Source of the DNA: Oasisia sp. SBJ-2009
Lineage: Eukaryota > Annelida > Polychaeta > Sabellida > Siboglinidae
Reading direction: 5' to 3'
DNA: 64,000 nt
NCBI GenBank assembly: GCA_964017155.1
Contig: OZ024866.1
Coordinates: forward strand, 27,347,605-27,411,604
Part shown: positions 55,728 through 64,000 of the stretch, piece after piece
Position numbering within the stretch: the first letter of the stretch is position 1
Layout: every line of letters begins with the position of its first letter
Made by a program: the position numbers and the translations under genes
Notes under the pieces: generated by a model
Databases searched by the model: none
What the model was told of the DNA's origin: nothing
What the model saw: only the letters and a program-made list of their open reading frames with translations

Positions 55728-57109
55728 GGATAATAGTAATAAATAATAATAAAGTTTAGTCTCTGGCAGCCATAGCGAGTGAGAAGTACAATAAGACCAT
55801 TACAACTAATAATAAAACAATTAATTAATTATTAAAATTAGTAAAACTATATATGAAATTGTTACTAATTACAAAATTGGGTAAAAATTATAAAACAAAC
55901 TGTACAATTAAAGTAGGATAATAATTAAAAGTGTAAATGGCCTATACTCTAAATATATAAGTGAATATGCTAGTGTCAGAATTTGTGTTTAAGTATATAT
56001 TATACTAGTGGTCAACACTGTCACTGCTATCTTCAGTGTCCTCTAAGACTAATGTAAATAATATAAACAATTATTATAACTTTTTGCAATCATTAGCTAG
56101 TTGGCTAGTTAAAGTGACTGTTTTTACTTGGCCAGGTATGGCATCTGGGCAGCAGGATTCTGAATTTGTTTTGCCAAATTTAATGTGTTTAGCCACTGGC
56201 TAAATGGCGAGTGTGAACCTACTCGGTGTCATTACTCTCCCTCTTGTCACCAGAGTCACTACTGGTGTCATGAATTATTAAACAACCAGATTAGATTGAA
56301 AGGTGGTACGAATGCATGTCTCACTGCAGAAGAAGGTGCAGCTAATGATCGGCTTCAAGATCAATGAGAAGAAAGAAAAACATGTATTTCAAAGTAAAAA
56401 CATTAAATCGATGCTGGCATGCACACTGGGTATGGCCGAGATGAACATGCTTAGACAGACTGAATTTGAATAATGTGTATCAAATCACCTCAAAGTTAGT
56501 ATGCACATTCCTTCCATCAGTAAAAATGTAATTAAAATTGACAAAATAAAATTAAGAAACTTTTAAATTGTCGTTTGATAGTTTTCGGCTTGAACAGGGA
56601 GAATTATTTATAAGAATATATAGACTGACGAAAAAGCAGTTCTACCACCAGACCAAATGAGTAGATTCAGCTAGAAGAGGACTTCTCCACCAGTTAGAGT
56701 CTCCAGAGATTCATTCCAACAAATGGCTACATGCACAGAACATTGCAGGAGGCAATGAAATAAGAATGAAATGGTGATTTATCTGCATCAGTTAGCGCTT
56801 TAGCTTATTAAATTGATGAGAATGTGGTGTGGCTGGTGTAATAATGTCCACAATGGTAACTGGTCTCCTGGCATTCCTATCAGGACTGACACAGATGGCC
56901 GAGAGCCAGGATCGCTTTTAACGGTGCTACTTAAATTAGCACTAAATGGCGTGATAGACCACAAGTGTGACCACACTGCTAAAACATACAGTCCTGCTAC
57001 AGCTAATGCCAGTGGTAATGACACCATTCCACTGGAGTCATCCACGAATGATGTACATTTGCATAAAACGCAGCTGTGGGAATATTCCAATCCTGTGCTG
57101 CCATTTCAA

Positions 57110-57330
57110 ACCTTGGACATGTTTGTTCACTGTACAGTGCTCCAGTTCACTCAGCTGTATGAATCTGCACCTTGCTATAGACTGTGGTGGATATTTGCGT
57201 ACAACTACAGATAGGCTGTGTGCATTAATTGCAATCTGTCTGGATTCTTCCCGGAGAAGTCGAGATGGTGTTCAGTTGGTGGTCTGCCAGTGAGTAAAAT
57301 GTAAGGTGCTTTGAGCTGATGACTGGATAC
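57110..57330 (+). mobile_element. SINE body, plus strand, head missing
   Basis: CCAGTTCACTCAGCTGTATG, then CTATAGACTGTGGTGGATAT and a TCTTCCCGGAGAAGTCGAGA block match the reverse complement of 30083-30428. The tRNA-like head is not visible. Confidence 0.6.
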
Positions 57331-57424
57331 TGTTTGTATGTATACATATGTAGTCATGTACACCGTTTAAAATGTCTGTGCCCTCCTTCATATATACATA
57401 GGTTGTCACACACCCTCCCACTGT

Positions 57425-57745
57425 AGTACAGTAGTGCAGTGGCTAGAGGCCTAGAACACTGGCCTCTTAACCGAGAAGGCGAGAAAACCTGCCCGAGGGT
57501 TGAATGGTGTGGTGCTGTTTACAACCTTGTGCAAGTTCATTCACTCTGCATTGTTCCAGTTCATTTAACTGCATGAATGCATACCTGGCTGCAGATAGCA
57601 CTGGGTGCGTATGTTTATAGGAATAATCCTTGTGTATTAATTACATCACGGCTGAATGATTCTCAAAGATGTCGAAATGGTGTTCACTTGAACAGATCAG
57701 CCAGGGAATAAACCACATTAAGTGCCTTTAGTACACCTAAGGACT
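57425..57745 (+). mobile_element. tRNA-headed SINE, plus strand
   Basis: A head with box A-like GCAGTGGCTAGAGGCCTAGA and box B-like GAGGGTTGAAT is followed by ATTCACTCTGCATTGTTCCA, CTGCATGAATGCATACCTGG and TCTCAAAGATGTCGAAATGG. The layout is the same as 30083-30428 in the opposite orientation. It is too degenerate for a real tRNA. Confidence 0.65.
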
Positions 57746-58720
57746 AGACACTGTGCACACTACATATAAAATTTACCTTTACCATTTTTAAATTTATATT
57801 TATTTATGAGTTTTTATATTTGTTACTGTATACGTGTGGTGTACAGTGTATGAACACAGTATGCATATCCTGCATACAGTATACATTTACCAGTACCCTG
57901 AGACAACTCATGTGCACGCAAAATGCCACGCATGCATAATAACATTTGTACTGTAGTCTTATATTACACACCCTATGCAATCTTTGTTGGACCTCCCCCA
58001 CCCCTTACACAATGTGTCTAATTTGTAGAAGGCCCTACACCCTGAGAACACAACAACAATAACCTGTGACCCACATAATTGAGCCCCACCCACTCAGAAT
58101 GTGCCTTGCTTCGTACACGCTGAGATCAACGTCCTGCAAAGCCAGCGTCCTGCAAAGCCAGTACTCCGTTACGTCAATAATGTGTAATTATGAGTCTGGG
58201 TAGAACAATAATGACCAGTGGCCTGTAAGTAAACGATGCAGACATATTACTTGGCAGAGGATCAATAGTGAGTCCAGGCCCAGACACGTGTGGACGCAGA
58301 TAGCAGTATACAGCTGAATCTTGGCTCACAAAGTCCAAGTTTCACCACCCTTATTAATATTTTTATATCTGATCATTCTGATGGCTACTATAACATCAAA
58401 TCAGACAATAAATTTTCAGCTAAAACCTTTGACACTTATGGAGTTTTTATTAAAGAAAAATATGGCATTAATGTGACTATATATATATATTGCAAGTAAG
58501 AAAATGTAAGATTTTTCACACAGATCATGTATGAGTAATTGAGTATCCAACTGCTGTGTGTTTTGTGGCCTACTTGACTTCTGTACTAGAATCACTGATT
58601 CAAAAGTTGGTATACATAATGTAGGTTGAAAGCAGATTACGTGACATTTCTACTATAAGAAGTAAATGTATGCCTTTCAAAAGATTAGTGCTTGGTGCAG
58701 CATTTTTATGAGACAAGTGA

Positions 58721-59053
58721 TTGCAAACTAGAATAGTGCAAAGATACAGACAGTTGGTAGGGAAATTGAAGAAGACAAGAGTTGAACAGATCATTCTCTC
58801 AGGAATCTTGCCAGTAATCGGAGGAAGGGGAGCAACCTATAGAAACTGTAAGAGGATGGCAATCAATGCTCTGGTGGAGCAGATGTGTGAAGGAGAAGGA
58901 GTTGGATTTGTAGATTTGTGGGGATACTTTGTTGGGAAGGAAGATATGTACATGAGAGATGGCCTCCATCTAAGCGGAAAGGGCGCAGCAGTGTTCTCCG
59001 AGAACCTGCTTCAATCTATGGACAGAGGAACAGGTTGCAATTTTTTTAACTAG
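58721..59053 (+). pseudogene. CR1-like LINE ORF1 remnant with SGNH esterase domain
   Basis: The C-terminal part of an SGNH/GDSL-type hydrolase domain known from ORF1 of some CR1 LINEs. Segments are RVEQIILSGILPV, YRNCKRMAINALVEQMC, VGFVDLWGYF and, near the end, MRDGLHLSGKGAAVFSENL, whose Asp-x-x-His carries two of the catalytic residues. The catalytic Ser block and the rest of ORF1 are absent: stops occur just upstream of 58721, so this copy is 5'-truncated. It ends at TAG 59051-59053, where the ORF2 frame opens in another frame. Confidence 0.7.
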
Positions 59054-60621
59054 TTTCGCAGGGGGGATACACAGAGAAGCCAAATACTAGAGGCATAGCT
59101 AAAGACAGCAAAAAGAAATCAGCAAAAAACAGCCTGGAAAGCCCTACGAAATTTGGTTATAAATGTGTTTGTTTAAATGCAAGGAGCATAGTAAACAAAA
59201 GAAATGAACTAAACATTATGGTACAAGATATTGACCCTCACATAATAGGTATAACTGAATCTTGGGCCACCCCCGATATATCAGATGCCGAATTAGGAAT
59301 GACAGGATATGTAATGTTTAGGAAAGATAGATTAGGAAGAAGGGGAGGTGGAGTTATTTTATATATTAAAGAATCCATCCAGGCTTACGAAATAAAATTA
59401 GAAAAAGAAGCAGAATGTGAAGCTGTCTGGTGTAACATAGTTACAGGAAACTCAACATTAACTGTTGGGTTAGTTTATCGTAGTCCAAACATAAGCATAG
59501 AAGAGAATGAAAAAATGCACAACGCTATAAAAGAAGTGAGTAAACGGGACTGTATTATTATGGGGGATTTTAACCATGGGCATATAAAGTGGACATCTCT
59601 ACAGAGTACTGGGAGAGAGGATCAAGAGTTTTTAAATTTAGTACAAGATAGTTTCCTTTTTCAACATGTGTTAGAACCAACCAGGGACAAGAACGTGTTG
59701 GACATAGTTTTGAGCTCACAGAAGGAATTTGTTGATAATGTCAATATATGTGAGCCACTGGGATGTAGTGATCATAACCAGATACATTTTATCATCAAAG
59801 TAAAAGGAGAACGGAACAGAAAAATACGGTACAGGAAAAATTTTCACAAAGGAAGATATAAGGACATGAAGGAATATTTAGCGAAGATAGACTGGAATAA
59901 CACACTGAAGAATAAGACAGCAACAGAATGCTGGAATATCTTAAAGAGGGAAATTGACTGCGTCGTTGACAAATTTGTCCCCTTGAAAAAACAGGGGAAA
60001 AGGTCAAAGAAGAAACACTTATCGAAGGAAGCCATTAGAAAAATCAAGTACAAGCAAATGATGTGGAAGACATATAGACATACTGGAAGTGAAGAAGACT
60101 ATGCCATTTATAAAGAAGCACTTAATCAAGCTACAGCTGAAATTAGAAATTCGAAGAGAAGCTATGAAAAAAAAATAGCTTTCAACATAAAACATGACAG
60201 CAAGAGTTTTTATGCGTATGTTCGAAGTAAACAGAAAGTTCAGGATAAGGTCGGGCCACTAGAAGGTAGTGATGGAAACATAATAACGGAGGGATTCTTA
60301 ATGGCAGAAAACCTAAATGAATACTTTAGTTCGGTGTTTACCAGGGAAGATATTAGTACATTACCAGTACTAGAGACTAAGTTCGAAGGGAGAGAGTGTG
60401 ACTATTTAGGACAACTAACTGTAACCCCAAAAATGGTAGCTATGAAAATAAGAGATATGAAGGATAATAAATCACCAGGAGTGGATGGGATTCCTCCCAA
60501 ATTACTACTGGAAATTGTAGAACAAATTAGCATACCACTTGCAACAGTGTTCAATTTGGCATTAGAGGAAGGAGTGGTTCCGGTAGAATGGAAAGAAGCA
60601 AACATCATACCATTATTTAAA
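59050..60621 (+). pseudogene. CR1-like LINE ORF2, 5' part (endonuclease and RT start), broken by insertion
   Basis: The frame is open from about 59050. The apurinic-type endonuclease begins before the first ATG (59218), with CVCLNARSIVNKRNELN, then IIGITESWATPDI, LVYRSPN, IIMGDFNHGHIKW, LDIVLSS and LGCSDHNQIHF. After a Lys-rich spacer (KKQGKRSKKKHL) the RT begins with MKDNKSPGVDGIPPKLL and WKEANIIPLFK, and is cut at 60621. The natural continuation, KGSRSKSENYRPVSLTS, resumes at 63083. Without the insertion the frame would be continuous, so the LINE was probably intact when hit. Codons past the break (to 60678) belong to the insert. Confidence 0.9.
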
Positions 60622-63082
60622 GGGAAAACAAAGCCAATGTTTGGATCATATGGGATTAACAGAGTGAATAAAAAGTAACAACTTCCAACAACAATCATAT
60701 TTTTAACGTCAGTGGTTTACCAGGAAAAAAATGTAAAACACATAGACATAGAAAGTCTACAGACTACGCCATTTTAGAAACAAAATGACGTCAGAGAGTC
60801 TTCTTGGTCGGCGTGAACTGTGCATGCATATTATTATCTGTTACTTTCTAACCTAACCACGAAAACGACCGCCAACAGCCGCCAAACTTCTCCCCACATT
60901 TCTTACATACATATACATACACTACATTACAAAAAAAATCACTTGTATTCGTCTAACGAAGAAAATTCACAACAGAAACGCAAATCTTGGCGAACGGCAA
61001 CTCGACAACTTCGACTACCGTAAACTCGCTATTATAAGTTAGCTTTACACAAAATACCGCTAGATGGCGCGCGAATATTTATTAACCTTACTGCATTCGC
61101 ACGCGCGAATTAGTTTAATTAATTATAAATAATATAATAATAATTAGCTGCATCACTATGATCTACAGAAAATGTTAAACGGCAAACTAAGGCAACGCTT
61201 TGGTGATATGGGTCTAATAGAGTTGATAAAAAATAAAAATTTAATATACAAATATATTATTTTATTAGTTTATTTTATATAGCGCCAAATCTACAATTCT
61301 CTTCTCTTCTATTCAACATACTGTTATTAATGTATATGCAATAATAAGAATGCTACCCACAGGTAATATTTAAAAATAAATATTAAAAATACATGTGTCT
61401 GCATAATTATCCAAAATTGCCTATTAGTTATAAAAGAAAAAGGAAATTACGTGTTTTTCAATGAAGTCACATTGTTTATTTCATCAATATTTCTATAAAC
61501 ATCCCGCGTGTACTGCGAGCATGCAAGCTTATATTACATAAGCGATGTTTTAACAATAATAACTAAAACAATAACATGTTAATATTACTGTTTTTAAATC
61601 CTTCTTTTTCTACCACCATAATATTTCCCATATATTCATATTCCTTTTTACATTTTAGAGATTTATTGTTCCGATAATTAATAAAGTGTCTTGTTCAAAA
61701 ATAATAATTATTACATATCTGATGGTGGAAATGTCATTCATGAGTAGAACAAATAGCTTCAGTAATATGTTCTTATGCATAATGGTTGTGTATGTGCTAA
61801 ATAAAAATTATTATTACGTCGTACTTATTTTACTACTTTAATTATTTATTACTATTAACCATACTTTTATATTCATTTATTTCAATTGTTGTTATGTAAT
61901 TTGTATGTTTATTTATGACTGATAGGTCAGCTTAGTTAATGATATAGAAACATGTATTTTCATTATTTATTTTTAAATAATATTATCTGTGAGTAGTTTT
62001 CTCTTTATTGTATTTTTAATAGCATTATTTTGTGAAGCGCCACAAACAATTATGGATGTGGCGCTACATAAATAAAATATTATATTATAATAAAAACAAT
62101 TGTTTGTTTATTTAATATAGCGCCACGTCCAATTTAAACTTGTTCATGGCGTTTTACATACATTAAAATGCTAAACAACAAATACACACCAGAAGAAAAA
62201 AAACATAAATATACTAGAAACATATATGAACAATTATAAAAATAAAATATCAATATAAAAATAATAAAACTTATAATTTCCTGCAAATCATAGTGATGAT
62301 AATAATTAATTATTATATTATTTATAAGTAATTAAACTATTTCGCGCGTGTGAAGTAAAACAATTAAATATTAGCAGTCAGAAACGTGGCGTCTAGCGGT
62401 ATTTTGTGTAAAGCTTTTAAAAGCGATTTTACGGTACCGCTGAGCGGCCGAACAAGTTGTACTCGAGGTCTGCGCGTTTTTGTGTGTGAATTGTCTTCGT
62501 CAGAGGAATGCAAGAGATTTTATTACATAATGTAGTGTATGCATATGTATGTAAGATATGTGAGGAGAAGTTTGGCGGCTGTTGGTGGTCGTTTTGATGG
62601 TTAGGTCAATCAAATCGGGTCGTCTAGGATCCGCGCTGTGTCTGTGACTGTCCAAACGAATCCACCGAACCACTGTTTCAGTTCTGCTCGATTCATAGGT
62701 TAACAAGAAGACATCTTACTGATACTGTCTTTCACTGTACTATTACTATAAGCGTTTGAGGAACAGTGTGGCATATTGATGTCGCGATTTCGTTGTAAAC
62801 CGACGTAAGGCAACTTTTAGCGTACCGCTTGGCTCTCTGTTATGACAGCTGAACCAGCAGACGACTCTCTGACGTATTACTTTTCCAAACTGCTGGGTTG
62901 TGATTGGTTGCAAGATCCAAGATGGGCCGGTTCATGGTGTCGGTGATTTAGCTAGATTTTCCCACTTTAAGACCACTTTCTGAGGTAACCACTAAGGTGA
63001 AAAATTGGATTGTAGATGCAAATGATTAGCTAGTGTAAACTCTTTTAGGTGCATAACACTAAACTGTAGCCTTTTTTTTCAC
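60622..63082. mobile_element. 2.46 kb non-autonomous DNA transposon inserted in the CR1 ORF2
   Basis: The insert is flanked by TTTAAA at 60616-60621 and 63083-63088, and removing it restores the CR1 reading frame exactly. Read with a TTAA target duplication, the ends are AGGGAAAACAAAGCC and, inverted, AGTGAAAAAAAAGGC, a fair terminal inverted repeat. Long internal inverted arms pair about 60785-61145 with about 62280-62880; for instance AGCTTTACACAAAATACCGC at 61041 is repeated inverted at 62396-62415. The right arm has about 200 extra bases. The AT-rich centre (61150-62280) has no transposase. TTAA targets are typical of the piggyBac and Kolobok superfamilies; the class here is not settled. 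Confidence 0.8.
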
Positions 63083-64000
63083 TTTAAAAAAGGATCAAGA
63101 AGCAAGTCAGAGAACTATAGACCAGTGAGTTTAACATCGGTGATTTGTAAACTATTAGAAAGACTAATTAAAGATCACTTGGTTGATTTTCTTGTTAAAA
63201 ATAAATTGATAAACACATCTCAACATGGGTTTTTAAAAGCGAGGTCATGCTTAACAAATATGTTATGTTTTTTGGAAGATGTCACAAAGTGGGTAGATGA
63301 GGGATCACCAGTAGATATAATCTACTTAGATTTTAAAAAAGCCTTTGACAAAGTGCCACACCAAAGATTACTACTTAAACTAAAGGCCCATGGCATAGGA
63401 AATAGTATGATTAACTGGATAGAAAAATGGCTTATTGATAGAAGACAAAGAGTAGTAGTTGATGGGGAGGTTTCAAATTGGAAATCTGTTTTGAGTGGAG
63501 TACCGCAAGGATCAGTATTGGGACCTATTTTATTCTTAACATATATCAATGATTTGGATGATGACATAACAAGCAAGGTGTTGAAGTTTGCGGACGACAC
63601 AAAAGTGTTTAGGAAAATTAAAAGTGATGCAGATAAACAGCATTTACAAGATGATCTAAATAAGTTGATAGAATGGTCTGAGAAATGGCAAATGCTGTTT
63701 AACTTTGGAAAGTGTAAGTGCCTCCACACAGGACATGGGAATGAAAATGCACAATATACAATGGGTGGTACTGTACTAAATACTACTGTAAAGGAAAAGG
63801 ACTTAGGTTTAACCATTAGTGCTGACATGAAGGTATCAGAGCAGTGTGGAATTGCAGCAGCGAAGGCAAACCAAATTCTTGGATTAATTAGGCGAAATAT
63901 AGTGTACAAAGAAAAAGAACTAATAATACAGCTTTATAAAACAATAGTTAGGCCTCATTTAGAATATTGTATACAAGCATGGAGGCCATATCGCAAGAAG
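63083..64000 (+). pseudogene. CR1-like LINE ORF2, reverse transcriptase part (runs off window)
   Basis: Continuation of the frame cut at 60621. RT blocks are ENYRPVSLTSVICKLLERL, QHGFLKARSCLTNML, VDIIYLDFKKAFDKVPH, VLSGVPQGSVLGPILFL and the catalytic FADD (at about 63590), then MLFNFGKCKCLH, LGLTISADMK and RPHLEYCIQAW. It is open to the last base with no stop, so the element's 3' end lies beyond the window. Confidence 0.92.

Larger units (their letters stand above)
55728..58700. other. Upstream of endophilin exon 3; SINE-bearing, no gene found
   Basis: AT-rich intronic or intergenic DNA. I searched the minus strand for the endophilin exon that should encode GGAEGTKLDDDF-type sequence and did not find it. 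Two SINE copies are present at 57110-57330 and 57425-57745. Confidence 0.4.

Noticed and set aside
57425..57510. Possible tRNA gene
   Set aside because: Same SINE family; anticodon and acceptor stems are not paired.
59030..59060. -1 frameshift between CR1 ORF1 and ORF2 at the T run
   Set aside because: Slipping at the T run enters the ORF2 frame before a TAA at 59047, so it would not yield a fusion.
60622..60678. C-terminal tail GSYGINRVNKK as part of the CR1 protein
   Set aside because: These codons belong to the inserted element; the true continuation is at 63083.
55728..64000. Search for the missing first exons of endophilin
   Set aside because: No minus-strand sequence resembling the conserved N-terminal helix or GGAEGTKLD segment was found; they are probably beyond the window.

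Overview
This is a 64 kb stretch of an intron-rich animal nuclear genome. Spliceosomal GT-AG introns are everywhere, the non-coding DNA is AT-rich, and CR1-like and RTE/I-like LINEs, tRNA-headed SINEs, Harbinger-like DNA transposon debris and many micro- and minisatellites are present. The gene content and the style of the LINEs suggest a marine lophotrochozoan, perhaps a mollusc. That placement is inference; no species can be named from the sequence alone.

Four host loci can be rebuilt exon by exon. (1) MOCS2 (+, about 770-8127) encodes both subunits of molybdopterin synthase from one apparent bicistronic gene: MOCS2A (772-1548), then MOCS2B (2124-8127). (2) POLR3C (-, 9239-21328) is RNA polymerase III subunit RPC3, with 15 coding exons, 526 residues and every splice phase consistent. 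(3) NUDT17 (+, 22073-28342) is a Nudix hydrolase with 7 coding exons, head-to-head with POLR3C. (4) An endophilin-A (SH3GL) gene (-, 34881-55382) shows eight coding exons, numbered 3-10; the one or two exons for the extreme N-terminus lie outside the window or were not found. MOCS2 and POLR3C converge, POLR3C and NUDT17 diverge, and NUDT17 and endophilin converge across about 6.5 kb without genes.

Mobile DNA fills the introns and the right end. An uninterrupted 1043-codon endonuclease/reverse transcriptase LINE lies antisense in the last MOCS2B intron. A decayed Harbinger-like transposase is in NUDT17 intron 1, and related ends recur near 45.8 and 54.1 kb. From 58.7 kb to the window end is a CR1-like LINE with a piece of SGNH-esterase ORF1 and an EN-RT ORF2. 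Its ORF2 is split by a 2.46 kb insertion flanked by TTTAAA (TTAA-type target) that carries long inverted arms.

The most unusual theme is that several minisatellites are built from host splice junctions. The POLR3C exon 6 donor, and the acceptors of endophilin exons 3, 5 and 8, have each been tandemly copied into the neighbouring intron, giving about 2 to 40 extra splice-site-like copies beside the real one. Other points of note are a candidate in-frame 15-nt microexon just before the endophilin SH3 exon, and a MOCS2 arrangement in which subunits A and B share a frame, separated only by UGA and four codons. No CRISPR array, operon of bacterial type, rRNA or genuine tRNA gene was seen.
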